NCBI GenBank assembly: GCA_007449985.2
Contig: VIIQ02000714.1
Span: 231,353-295,352, forward strand
Source of the DNA: Desmodesmus armatus
Taxonomy: Eukaryota; Chlorophyta; Chlorophyceae; Sphaeropleales; Scenedesmaceae
Length of the DNA: 64,000 nt
Direction: 5' to 3'
Of this stretch, positions 11,923 through 23,130 are shown in pieces (position 1 is the stretch's first letter; each line of letters starts with the position of its first letter). A model generated the notes under the pieces. It saw only the letters and a program-made list of their open reading frames with translations. It was not told the DNA's origin and searched no databases. The translations under genes and the position numbers were made by a program.

Positions 11923-14900
11923 CCGCGTGAGTGGCACCATGGGTAGGGCGAGGGGTCAACTGCCATTTCACAGCGTTACCAGGAGACCAAGCATGCATCA
12001 GCAAGTGCACATGCCTGCGCGCAATCATGCACACACCCATATGCACACCCACGCTTGATTGCTGGAGAGCATGCGAGGCCGTCCATGATAAACAAGCTCC
12101 ACTCAACTGCAGAATGCTATTGCCACATTATCTCCATCAGGGGACCATGCATCTGATCTCACAAACAAAAACCAGGTGTGTATTGCAAATAACACGCATC
12201 AACCACGCACCTGAATCGTGACTGGATGCGCACTGCTGCCCTGTAAGCTGCACTGTTCTTGTCCTGGCCTGAATCTATCAACCGCTGAACCTCAGGCCGC
12301 ACAGTACTGCTGCTGCTGCTGTCGCCAGCAGCCGCCGCTGCTGCTGCTTGACTGCTGGGATCCGGCTGCTGCGGCGGCTGCGGTTCGCTTTCGCCCTGCT
12401 GCTGCTGCTGCTGCTGCTGCTGGTCCTGCTGCTTGTAGTCCTTTGGCGGCCGCAGCTGTGCTGCAAACCAGCGCCTGGGTGGTGGGCGAGATGTGTACAC
12501 CGAACATTGAGGGGTGAGTGAGTGTGTGGGGCCCCAGTAAGGAGCTTGTTGTTGGCTCATGGTAGATTGCGCTGCCGCCCCCACCCCCCACTGCCCTTCC
12601 TCATCTCTCATCCGCCATTCCAGTGCCCCTCCCCCTCCTCCCCCGCTTGCACTAAACAAGGATCCTCCCCCGCTTGCACTGGACAAGGATCGGTTGTGCA
12701 AAGGTCACTGTCAGTTCAGTCATCTGTTCCCACAACCTCTCCGTTGCAGCCTCCAGTCTCCCGCCCCCCACCCCCCACCCCTACCCCTCATCCCACCCAC
12801 CCAATCATCCCTCAACACCCCCCCCCTCCGCCCCACCTGTTGACGAGGCTGAATGTGCAGATCCCTCTTCTGTCTCCTCAACCTCTCCCCGCCTCCCCTC
12901 CCCCACCCCAACCCCAACCCCAAACCCATTCCCCAAACCCTCCCCCATCCTCAAACACCCAAACCACATCCCACCATCCCCCCACCCCCTCGTCCCCCCC
13001 TCTGCCCCACCTGTTTACGAAGCTGAATGTGTAGAGGTCGTTGTGGAACTCACTGGACAGGTCCTCACCCCTCTTGGTCTCATTGTCACTCACTCCACCA
13101 AACAGGAACGACCTGAGGCAACACAGCACAGCACGACACAGCACGAGTTACTTGAAATACAGCTTCGTCTCCGGCGTGCGAGCGGCAACCCTCATACACC
13201 GCAGCAACCTACACATGGCCCCTAAGCCTCGAGCTGTTGCATATAAGCACTGTCCACAGGCAGGGCAAGCCCCCCCCCCCCTTCTCTGGCCCTGGCCACC
13301 AACCAGCCACAGTACAGCCCACACAGCAATGTAGCATGCAACGAGCACCCCCCCCTTGACAGCACGTAGTCCCCACCCCTTACGCCAGCAGCGGTGTCCA
13401 CCCTCCCTCCCTCACAGTGCCTCCAAGGCAGAATATACCTGCTCTCCTCACCTGTTTTTGTGTGTTGCCATTGCAAACGAGCTGCGTGGCCCTGGGGCCA
13501 TGCCTGCCTTCTTCGCCTTCTCCCACTGTGGACAAAAAGGAAGGGAATGGAGAGGAGGTACAGAGAAACATTCATAGAAGCATACTTTCTGGCTCATCTA
13601 CCGAAGGGCAGGGGGGGAGTGAGTTATAATCCTAGCCTACCCTCCCTCTGAGAGGGAGGCAGAAAAGCTGTTACATTTTCAGACAGCACCAGTGGCAGGT
13701 GTTGATGGTTCCTGGCGCCATGCCTGCTTTCTGCACCTTCTCCCACTGTGGACCAAAGGGCGGGGGGGGGGGGGGGGGAGTGGACAGGGAGTACAGAGAG
13801 GAGGGTGCAGAAATGAGAGGAGAGTGGGAGAGATGGTGGAGAGGTACAGATCAGGGTGTGGGGGGGGGGGGAGGGGGAGGGATGCCCCACAAGCACTAGA
13901 GGGAGGCAGCAAAACGATTCAACTGTCAGACAGCACAAGTGGCAGTCGGTGATGATTCTCAAACCACCAAACCCCGCTCACATAGTGCATGTTGCGGAGC
14001 AAGATGGACTGTGTGAGAGGGGTTTGGCAATATGAGAACCATCCCATTGACTGTCACAGTAGCGTCTCACAATGTTACCAGGCAAGCATATGATTAGGAG
14101 GGTCTCTTACCCTTTCTGGAATGCATGTTGATCATGATCCTACTAATACTGATTTGAGTAAGAAATCCTGACACACAGTCATGTGAGCAAGGAGCTCTCC
14201 CAACTGACAGCCTCTGTAAGGCTGAAGAACCACCACTCACACTCCACCCTGCTCCCCCCCTCCCCCCCCCCTCCTCCCCCCCCCCCTTCCCCCCAAAGCA
14301 CAGAGCACGGGACCAAGGTGCAGCATGTGACCACACAGGAGCAGCAGCATGTACTTTGAGCAGCAAGTTGCGGCACTGGTAACGCATGTGCAAATTCACA
14401 CATGTGAGAATCCACACATGTGCAGAGAGTGAAGGAATGCCGCCAAGCAGTGAATGTATCCCCCCTGTGTGCCCCCCCCCCCCAATCTTCTGGCTCCTCC
14501 ATCATTGCCCACCTTGTATGTCTTTGTGTCCAGTGCCCACATGTCATCGTGGGCCTTGCCATGCTCCAGATCCTCATCCTCGTCATCCTTGTCCTGAGGT
14601 GAGAGGGGGGGGGGGGGGGGGGGAGGAGGAGAGGGAGGGGGAGGGGGGGATGAAGAATGGTGATTTCGAGGGGCAAACGGGTGTGTCCAGTGCCCACATG
14701 TCATCGTTAGCCTTGCCATGCTCCAAGTTCTCACCCTCCTCATCATGCTTGTCCTGCTCCCGGGGGGGGGGGGGGGTAGGGCGGCAGAGGAACGGGGAGG
14801 GGGCAGGGGGGGGGCTATTAGGGATGTAAGGAAAGGTGGTCGAGGGGCAACCGGGGTGTGTGGGAGGTGGTGTCTATTGTGCCTTGCCATGCTCTGGTCC

Positions 14901-17900
14901 TCATCATGATCCTTGTCCTGAGGAAGGGGGGGCTATAGGGAGGGGGAGCGGGTGGATGGCTGTGAAGGCAACTTGGTGGGGGTTGTCCTGCGGTGAAATG
15001 CTGGTGGGTGGGTAGAATTTTGAAGCAGGCATGGACGGAATGAATGATTCAGAGTGTGCATACATGCATGCATGCATGAAGTAGAGTGGAATGGTTGTAC
15101 ATGCCATATCAGCCAGGTACCACCAGCCAGGTACCAGCCGTACCCGGGGGGGGGGGGGAGACACGGCAGCATGTGCATGGTGCCACCACAGTGTGTTGAG
15201 CCTTCCTTTCCACATCTACCATGCATGTCTCCATCCCCCCTCTTACCTTGACATAGTGCCCATACACGTGCACAGTGCCTTTCGCAAGCATCATCTGGCA
15301 GCCTGACCTCCCTCACCCCACCTTCAAAGCATGTGCCAGCACATTTGTCCATGCTCACACGCATGCTGCACATGCACCCTCCAACGCCACAGCCTCCCAC
15401 AAGGGCCACAGCCAATTTGCTGTCACTGGCAGTCCCTCCCCCCCCCCCCCTCCCCCCTCCCGCCACACCCTCTCCCCCCTTCCCTGCACCCTTCCACCAC
15501 CTTCTCTGTGCCCCCCCCTCCCCACACACACAACTTACACCCCCCCCTCTCACCTTGACATATCCCCCGTAGACATGCACCGTGTCTCCTGCCAGCATCA
15601 TCTGGCAACCTGACCTGCTCCCACTACCTTGAAACCGCGTGCCAACACACATGGCAATGTTCACACTTCTGCTGCACATGCACTTTGCAACGCCACAGCC
15701 TCCCACAAGGGCCACAGCTAATTCTCTGTTCAGTCCCTCCCCCCTCCCGACACGTCCCCCCTCCGCCACTCCCTCCACCCCCCCCCCCCTTCCTTCCACC
15801 CCCCCCACCCCCCCCCCCTTCCACCCCCACCCCCCCCCCCCCCAACACACACACACCCTACGCCCCCCCCCCCCTCACCTTGACATAGCCCCCGTAGACG
15901 TAGACTGTGTCTCCCGCCAGCATCATTTGGCAGCCTGACCTCCCCCTTCCCACCACCACCACATGCACCACTGCGATCACTTGCCAACACACATGCTTAC
16001 GCCCATGCACGCGATTACACATACCCCCCCCCCCCCCCAAAAAAAAACCTCGACCATTACATTGTCCCCTCCCCCCCCCATCCCCCCCCCCCCCCACCCC
16101 CCTGGTTTTCTCACCTTGACATAGCCCCCGTAGACGTACACCGTGTCTCCCGCCAGCATCATCTGGCAGCCTGACCTGCATGGTGGCCATGGGCCTGCTG
16201 CCCCATCACCCAGGGGCGTCCACACCATCTCATTCACATCAAGCTCCCATAGGTCGTTGTAGTACCTGGAAACAAGGTAGGAGGGGAGAAGAAGGGGGGG
16301 CAGGGGGGACAAGCAGGGCGCCCAAGTGTGTGAAAGTTGGTAGCAAGGTGGTGGTGGTGTGAGAGGGGGGTTGGGGTGGGTAGCGCGTGTTGGCCTGAAC
16401 CTATGAATCCCTGCTCGAAACCTCAATCAGATGCCCCCCCCCCCAAGGGCGTCCAAACCATCTCATTCACAACAAAGCTCCCACAGGTCATTGTAGTAGC
16501 TGACGGGGGGGGGGGGGGGGGGAGGAGGGGAGGGGGAAAGAGACAAGCACAGCATCTAAGTGTGGATCAAAAAAGCGTTTGAAGGTGGAGGGCAGGATGG
16601 TGGTGGTTGAGCAGTGGGTCGCAGTGCAGATTCCTTGCTCCACCTGAAACACCCCCACCCCAAGGGGGTCCACGCCACGACTTCACCACACACCCCTCCC
16701 CCCCCCCCCCCCCGGGTCCTCACATGTACTACTACGACTTGTGGGAGCTGAATTTCAGCTGGTGTGGCAATCCAGCTCCCACAAGTCGTTGTAGTACATG
16801 TGAGGACCGAGGTGGGGGGAGGGGGTTGTGTTGGTAGAGTCGTGCCATGAAAAATGGTGAGCAGCAAGTTGCACTTGGTGATCACTGCAGGCTGTTTCTT
16901 GCAGGCACATCACTGGCCCCTGCTTGCTGCGCCCACTCGACTTCATTCAATCCTGCCACGCTCACTCACTTGACGTGCCTCCTCCCCTCCCCCCCCCACG
17001 TGCGCTTTGTTTTTTCTTATTCCCTCCTGTAAAGCTCACTCACTTGGTGTCCCTCCCTGTGTCGTAGAAGCCACCAAACAGCAGCGCCTTGCCGCCCTTC
17101 AGGTACACCATCCTGATAACAGCAGCAGCAGCAGCAACAGCAGTGGCATCAACAGCCGTAGCAGCAGGGACAGCAGTGGCAGCAGCAGCAGCAGCAGCGG
17201 TGGCGGGGTCGGCACATTGACAGCAACGCCATTGGAAGAACATCTTGACACGAGTCACAATAATTGCTGAAGTGATGTATAGTGACACATCTCCTACAGC
17301 TCATGCACAGACTGCATTGCTTCATGATCTCGGGCATGGCCAACTTACTGCGTCCCCCCCCCCCAAAAAAACACACCCAGTCACACCGTACCTGTGTCCA
17401 CTGCGTGCTGAGGGTCCCCCTCTGAGTGGCAGCTGCTCCCACTCATTGGTGGTAAGGTCCAACCGCCACAGGTCCCTGGGGGGGGGGGTAACAGCACAGC
17501 AGCATGCGCAACACACCAGGCAGCTTGGAGAACCTGAAAACTTGAGAGCTGCGCAAACAACACACTCCGGCACAAGGCTGAACTAGTAAGCGTTGCTTCA
17601 GGTCAAACTGCAGGCTACACACTAGTTGAGTCAAAAGTAGACTGTCACGGCCACCCACTTGTTCTCCATTGGCCAGGGTTTGCCCATGTTCCCTTTGAGC
17701 AAGCATGCGTCCCTCCCCCTCCAAGTGGTGCAAGCATTCACACCTGCCTATCTTGCCCTCTGTCCCCTCAGTGCCTTGCGCCCCTGCCCCTTCCCCCCCC
17801 CCCCCCCTCCCCCCCCCCCCTCCCAACACACATACACAGTTCATTGACTGTTGCAGTCATTGGCATTGTACATACAATCAGTCCTCGCCCCCCCCCCCCC

Positions 17901-20900
17901 CCCCCACACACACACACCTGAAGTGCATGAATTTCTCCTGGTTGGGTGAGCTGAACTCGCCACCCCACACAAACATGAATGACTTGTGGATGAACGCCTG
18001 GTGGGCACAGCGGGGGGTGGGACTGAGGTAACACACACCACAACAGCACCAGCAGCAGCAGCAGCACAGCCAGCAGCAGCAGCAGCAGCAGCCAGTGGTG
18101 ACGGTCAGTTTTGATCACAGCCAATAGACTAGCTGCTGCTACCAGATGGCACAGTCGCCATAGATGGTGGGTGAGGCCTGTGACAATGACGGCGCTGGTG
18201 AAAAACTGGTGACTAAACATCCAACAACTGCACCACCTCAGTGGCTGTGGTCTGCCAATGGAGCTGTTGCTGTGCAACCTGCTCCCCCCCCCCCCCCTTC
18301 ACACACATGCACTAAATTCTTGCTGTCCTGCTGGCCTGCAAGGCTACAAGGCACGTGTCATGGCATGTGCGATCGTGTACCATCCATGTGCATGTCTATG
18401 TGCCCTCCACACAGCCTCGCATAATTCCATCCACACATGTAGTCACCGCCTCCCCTCACCCCTGTGACGCCACCACCTGGCTCTATCGCTGCTTGTCTGT
18501 GCTGAAGCAGGTGATCTCTCCCCCCCCCCCCCCCCACACACACACACACATGCCCCCCCCCCCAACACACGTGCAACGTTCCTGCAGGCTACAAGGCATG
18601 TGTCATGGAATGTGCGATTGTGTGGCCTTCATGTATATATTTGTTGTAACCTCCACACAGCCCTGCATTCCTCCGTCCAACACATAGCCACCCGCCCTCC
18701 ACTCACCCCTTTGGTGCCACCACCTGGCTCCATCGCTGCTTGTCTGTGTTGAAGCGGTAGAGGTGGTTGTACACGTACACCTTGTCACGGTCAATGTCGC
18801 TGTACTCACCACCAAACATGATGATCTCACTACCACGCTGTTGGCAGGCAAGGGGGGGGGGTGTCAGGGGAGGGTGTGTGCAAGGGGCCGGCAGGGGCGC
18901 ACAGTGTCAAAGACAAGTGAGACATACTTGCTGACCAACCCCATATGTTTTCGTCATCTGATTTGGCGTCCCGCTGGCACCACCGACTCGTAAAATCCTC
19001 ACTGCCACGCCCCCCCCTCCCCACCGGGGATCAGATTCATGCATGTGCGTGTCCCTGCCACAGTGGGTCCTCAAAACGATGGAATGCTTGCGAGGCTCTG
19101 TACAGCGATCATCAGCCACTCTAGTCAGCACCCGTCTGACCTTGCACAAGAAAGTTCAGCCTGCCTGCGCCTGTGCCCCCCCCCCCCCCAAAATGAAAGA
19201 TGCATTGTCGCTGTCCCCCAGTCAGCACCCACATGGCTTGCAGTGAAGAATGTGCCCAGCTTCAAATAGCCTCAAGCAGTGCCTGTGACTGTGTCTGTGC
19301 AAGCCTTTCACCCCCCCCCCACACACACACACACAATTTACCCCCCCCCCCTCCACATCCCCCACATCCCCCCTCCCCCACCTGTGTGGTGTAAGTGACG
19401 AATGATGCGTTGACTCGTGCTGAGGGTGGCTCACAGTCAGGAATGACTTGGATGGACTTCAGGGCCTTCTCCTGCGTGGTTGAGGGGGGGGGGCAGAGGG
19501 GAGACGAGGGGTGGGTGGGTGGGGGTGGGGGTGAGACGAGGGTGTGAAAGTGTGGAAGGGGACAGCAACGGAGATGTCAACATGCAGGGACCCCACCCCC
19601 CTGATGTGAGGGTGACCTGACATGTGCAGTGTCCAAAACACCCCCCACAGACACATCATAGCAGGACTGATGTGACACCCCCCCCCCCACACACACACAC
19701 ACTCACCCACTCCTGCCACGGGGTTGATGACATCAGCACTTATGACATCCAGCCTTCACCTCACCTTCTCCCCGCACTGCCTGCATCTTCCGTTCGCAGT
19801 CCCCCCCCCCCACACACACACCCAACCACCCGCTAGAGCAAATTGGCGCAGCAGACTTTCTATATCATCCGCAGCACCATGGCGCCGCCCCCCTCCCTAT
19901 GGCAGCATCTTTGCAACCTGTGCCGAACTCCCCCTTCCTCCATTGGACATCTGCAGACACACACTGCTACCCCCCCCCCCTCTGCCCCCCCCCCTTCCTC
20001 CCAGCGTGCCCCCCCCCCCCCACCGCCCCACCTCTATGGCAAACTTCTGCAGCAGTGCATCGATGTCGTCCTCATCTCCCTCCAGCCTCTTGTCAGCACG
20101 ACGGTTCTTCTTGTCCTGCAGGGGGGGGGGGGGCAACAGCACACGCAGGGGGGTGTCGTCAGCCCAGGGGCACAAACCAGGGGGCGGCCCAGGGGTGCTG
20201 CTGCTGCTGCTATGGTGTTCTGGGTGCAGCTGCAACTGCTGTTGATGCTGTTGCTGGTGTTGTCAGTGCTGACTCAAGTTCTCATGCTGCTAATGCTCCC
20301 TGCTCTCATCCCCCCCCCCCCCAGCAGCCTGGTCCACTACTGCCGATGCCGGTGCTGGTGTGTACTGCCTTTGCGTCTGCATCTCCACACACACCCCTCC
20401 ACATCCACAACCCTACACATGGGCTATGGCTGCTGCTGCTGCTGCTGCTGTTGCTGTTTGGAGCTGGTGCTGGTGCGTACTTCCTCATCACGATCAACAA
20501 GATGCAGCCTCCTCTTGCCTCATTCTATAGTGTCTCCAGTGCGGTCTGCCCCCCCCCCCCCCCCCCCAGCTCCAGGGCCCTCTTTACTGAGGGCGCTGCC
20601 GCTGGTGCAGGAGTTGCTGTGTTGGCAGTGCTTGGCAACCGCATGTGCCCCAGCCCCCTCCACCACCCATCCCCACACCTCCTGCTATGGCTACAGCTGC
20701 TACCATCTTCTGCTTGCCTCCAACATCAAAAGACATGATGCAGCCCCCTCATAGCTCATTTCGTTATGTCTTGCATTCAGTCCGCTCTGCATTGGCGGTG
20801 TTGGTGATGGTGTTGCTATGAACTACCCAGGACCCCTCCCACACACGGTCCTTGCGTTCCCCCCCCCCCCCCCCCCCGTCCCCGTCCCCGGACACCACTA

Positions 20901-21187
20901 CTGCCGGTGCCGGTGCCGATGCTGGTGTTGCTGTGTGCTGTCCTGTCATCCTCCCCCCTCCCCCCCACTACTGCTAGCGCTCCTGCTGCTGCTTACACTA
21001 TATCCGGCTTGCCTTGCACTCTGACAAGATGTGCCCCCCCTCCCACCCACCCCACCCACCCACCCCAACCGCACTCCCTCACCTCATTTTTCTGTGTCTT
21101 GCGTTCAGTCTTCTCCTGCCCCTTGCCCACCACAGGCCCACCCTTCCGCTCCTTAGCAGCCTTGCGCTTGTCACGACCTGACCCCAT
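10579..21187 (-). CDS. KLHDC4: Kelch-repeat protein, KLHDC4-like, 15 exons
   Basis: Exons (minus): 21187-21083, 20115-20032, 19471-19382, 18837-18716, 18022-17918, 17475-17392, 17112-17044, 16265-16115, 14593-14513, 13525-13452, 13112-13011, 12474-12211, 11866-11728, 11305-11243, 10740-10579. All introns are GT-AG and every phase fits. The sum is 1695 bases, or 564 residues, against about 520 in human KLHDC4. Seen in order: a basic N-terminus (MGSGRDKRKAAKERK), an acidic helix (DEDDIDALLQKF), then Kelch blades marked by MFGGEY (~100), FVWGGEF (~150), LLFGGFY (~210), VYGGY (~264), LFGGV (~325) and LLGGI (~501). The conserved RSGCQMMLAGDTVYVYGGY, NRRWF and a C-terminal acidic tail (SEWEEASDEDD) match the family. 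Residues ~375-415 are a Gln/Pro/Ala/Ser insertion specific to this sequence. KLHDC4 proteins are beta-propeller proteins of poorly defined role; a protein-interaction function is inferred. Most exon edges have extra decayed copies in neighbouring introns. Confidence 0.93.
10813..10842 (-). repeat. Copy of the last exon's 5' part in intron 14
   Basis: The bases encoding DDMWCLDL at 10710-10736 recur about 105 bases upstream in the sense direction. The intervening 70 bases, and the region up to about 11030, are built of imperfect CAGTACAGTACAGCACAG-type pentamer repeats. Confidence 0.7.
11876..11917 (-). repeat. (CTG)14 on the sense strand just before exon 13
   Basis: Fourteen pure CAG units on the plus strand read as CTG in the Kelch gene transcript. 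They end 10 bases before the exon 13 acceptor (exon starts at 11866). The tract occupies the place of the polypyrimidine tract. Confidence 0.85.
12838..12868 (-). repeat. Copy of the exon 11 end plus donor in intron 11
   Basis: The exon 11 end (13011-13040; ...TTCAGCTTCGTAAACAG then GTGGGGC) is repeated at about 12838-12868 as ...TTCAGCCTCGTCAACAG-GTGGGGC. Both the coding bases and the splice donor are preserved, and G/T-rich intron sequence follows both. Confidence 0.75.
13690..13745 (-). repeat. Second copy of the exon 10 start in intron 9
   Basis: The exon 10 start, TGGGAGAAGGCGAAGAAGGC (13525 downward), has a copy starting at 13741 preceded by the same CCACAG acceptor. The copy encodes WEKVQKAGMAPG before diverging into a non-matching tail. 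The region beside it (13745-13960) also carries G/AGAG-rich spacers repeated at 13530-13660. It could be an alternative or decayed exon 10. Confidence 0.75.
14690..14925 (-). repeat. Two copies of exon 9 in intron 8
   Basis: Exon 9 (14593-14513) encodes DKDDEDEDLEHGKAHDDMWA. A copy at about 14690-14757 keeps most of this (acidic block, GKANDDMWALD), and a shorter one lies at about 14880-14922. Each begins with an AG acceptor-like context and is bordered by G-runs of 12-20 on the sense strand. The longer copy has enough frame left to be considered a possible mutually exclusive exon. Confidence 0.75.
15243..15945 (-). repeat. Three tandem copies of the exon 8 end plus donor in intron 8
   Basis: The last 65 bases of exon 8 (16179-16115), encoding SGCQMMLAGDTVYVYGGYVK and followed by GTGAG, recur at about 15945-15880, 15612-15548 and 15310-15243. 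All three keep most of the coding frame and the donor; some have changes such as VYVYGGY to VHVYGGY. They are spaced by about 300 bases and separated by G-runs, GTGTGT tracts and, for the last two, a shared stretch including CTTGTGGGAGGCTGTGGC, so the unit is about 310-330 bases. Confidence 0.85.
16444..16808. repeat. Copies of the exon 8 start, including a 36-bp inverted pair
   Basis: Exon 8 begins TACTACAACGACCTATGGGA. A same-sense copy lies at 16467-16500, followed in sense by a second piece matching WTPLG codons (16440-16460). A further same-sense copy at 16773-16808 forms a nearly perfect inverted repeat (36 bases, one mismatch) with 16715-16750, with a 22-base loop. The hairpin therefore contains a forward and a backward copy of exon 8's first codons (YYNDLWEL). 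All lie in intron 7. Confidence 0.85.
18345..18740 (-). repeat. About 240-bp tandem duplication covering the exon 4 end
   Basis: The segments at about 18345-18512 and 18585-18757 align along their length (GGCTACAAGGCAYGTGTCAT; CCTCCACACAGCC; CACCACCTGGCTC). The right-hand copy contains the real exon 4 end (18716 onward), and the left copy is a decayed version of TDKQRWSQVV plus the donor. This shows the copied unit includes intron sequence as well as the exon edge, so simple tandem duplication explains it. Confidence 0.8.
20753..20800 (-). repeat. Copy of the exon 1 end in intron 1 of the Kelch gene
   Basis: Exon 1 ends with bases encoding KTERKTQKNE (21083-21112). About 330 bases downstream in sense, 20753-20797 repeats this at roughly 80 per cent, but the donor GT is changed to CT. 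A third, weaker match is at about 20518-20550. Confidence 0.6.
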
Positions 21188-21962
21188 ATCTACTGATGGA
21201 GCTGCTGCTGCTGCAGCACCTGTTGCTGCAGCTGTGACAGTTGAAGGGGAGTTGCTGCTGGGGTGTGTGGCTGCTGTCGTGTGGCTGTCGAACTGCAGCT
21301 GCTGGGAGCTACTAGGCTACTGAGGCTGCTTGACAGATGTGTTGAGGGTGACGCTGCTTATACAAAGCACGTGCGGCCGCTTTTTTGGACTGCCACGGAC
21401 TTGACTCACAGAAACCAACACTGCTGCTGACTGTGCTGCTGCCGAGGTAAGGTGCGTGGAAGGCGATCCCTGACGCCACACAAACGATATTATGATGCAC
21501 CAATTACGGATCCCGACTCCGGTCGTTGTGGCTGCGGTGAGGAACATACGTAACTCAGTCAACGGCAGATGTGATCTTTGACCACAACTGCCACCGCAAG
21601 ACGATGTGTTCACCTGCAAGGACTGCCGGTCCAATTTTCCCTTTTAATTGAGGCTTAGACTGATCTTGAGGTCCCAAACCGCCAGGGTGGTTGGTATCGT
21701 CTTGAGGGGGTTTGTTCCACCCCCCCTGAGGCAGGCCCTGCCACCCAGGGTCTTGCCCGTGTGATGTCTCCCGTGGCATGTACAGAGCGTGTCCGTGCAC
21801 CAAAACTCATGTGTGCACAGCTGAGATGTTGTTGAACAATTTTGTGTGCTTTTGCGGGATAGATCGACGTCCCTAAGGGGCCAAGTTTGCCAAAGAGTGT
21901 GAAAACGGACACTCTTTCGCTCCGATGCTGGTGGCTGTGGTGAAGAACATACGTAAACTCAG
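21188..21962. other. Intergenic with a 70-bp direct repeat
   Basis: No gene is supported. A segment at about 21517-21588 (GGCTGCGGTGAGGAACATACG...CAGTCAACGGCAG) recurs at about 21918-21985. The second copy abuts the broken cysteine-rich-protein gene and may mark the rearrangement that truncated it. Confidence 0.5.
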
Positions 21963-22200
21963 TCAACGGCAGTTGTGATCGTTGACTACAAGGCACATGC
22001 CCAACAGCAGCAGTGCACGGGGGCCCATCTTGTTCATGGTCACCTTTGGGAACTGCAGCAGCCAGCACGAAGGACAGCAGCCATCAGTGCTGCGTCAGTA
22101 AGGTGCGGGCATCGTGCTTCGAAGTTGCCTCCGAGCGTTTCTGAGTGCATCGCAAGCAAGCATACCTTGTGTGTGTGTTGTTTGCTCGCGCTAGAGGTCT
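21963..22200 (-). pseudogene. Truncated copy of the cysteine-rich secreted protein gene (5' end only)
   Basis: On the minus strand, 22200 down to about 22050 matches the 5' UTR and 5' UTR intron of the three intact genes at 27.5, 29.9 and 38.4 kb. It has the donor AAG-GTATGCTTGC and the acceptor CTGCTGCAG-TTCCCA. An ATG at 22037 opens MNKMGPRALLLLGMCL, the family signal peptide. Homology ends abruptly after GMCL (about 21990). The frame runs on for 8 unrelated codons to a TGA at about 21963, so the mature domain is lost. This is a fourth locus of the family, inverted and 5.5 kb from the cluster. Confidence 0.85.
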
Positions 22201-23067
22201 CTGTCGCTGTCAGCAGCAGATTGTTGAGCAGTTTGGGTGGTGCAGTCACCAACAAGTCAACACTGGGCTAGAGATAGCAGATGTGGGGGCTGTCAGCATT
22301 GCTGACTCAGCATGCAGACTGCTGCAGGGATAGTATTGCAGGGAACCTCACTTGCGCTGCTCACAGTATCAGTGGTAATTATATTAAGCCCCTGACGTTG
22401 TGTCGAAGGCCTGTCTAACAGCGTGCAGGCTCACCCCAGCTGGGGTCAGGGAGGGTCTTGTGGCAGCAGCATACGCATGAGTTGCAAGCTGAGTTGGTGG
22501 TAACAGCTGAGGGCATCGTGTGATGGTTCAAGACTTTTCGTTTGTGTGGTTCAGGCGGGCCTCTGATGCAGTACAGTCCCAAAACTAATACTGTACCAGG
22601 TGCCAGCCAGCAAACCTAGGACTGAACCCTGCCCAATCCGCCAAAGCAGAGGCACAGCGTCAGGCACCCTTCGATACAAAGTTCATCGTTGTGTAGAGAG
22701 ACTCGTGCATGCACGCTTGGTGTTCCTGCAGACTCAGCCTGCAGACAGAGATCACAGATTTCTCCCCAACTCGTGCTTGTATCATCAGTGCACCAACGTA
22801 CCATGTGCTGAAGTTATCAAGCTATACACATCCCAGGTATTGTTATCGAAAACCTTGTTTGCGCAGCTGGGGTCCATGCGTGCTCCTGCCATCTGAGCAG
22901 AAAGGTCTTGCATCTTGCTGATGTACTGCAACGGTGCAGAAGCTCGTTCCCCGGTTTGGCTATTCATTGAGGTGTCTTTGTGGCTGGCATGCTGCTCGTG
23001 CTTCCTCAGCTTGCGATGTGCCCTCTGCTGTGCATGCTGTGACTGCTGCAGTACCCCCAGGACAAAA
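22201..23067. other. Intergenic, probable promoter region of the Ala/Gln-rich gene
   Basis: No open frame here looks coding. The right end should hold the promoter and 5' UTR of the gene starting at 23068. I found no strong TATA element. Confidence 0.4.
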
Positions 23068-23095
23068 ATGCAGCCTGCACAAGGGGTCCCACCAC

Positions 23096-23130
<35 letters not shown>

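Noticed and set aside
14933..15856. 307-codon minus frame, Gly/Val-rich
   Set aside because: Reads through G-runs and the decayed exon 8 copies of the Kelch gene; not an independent gene.
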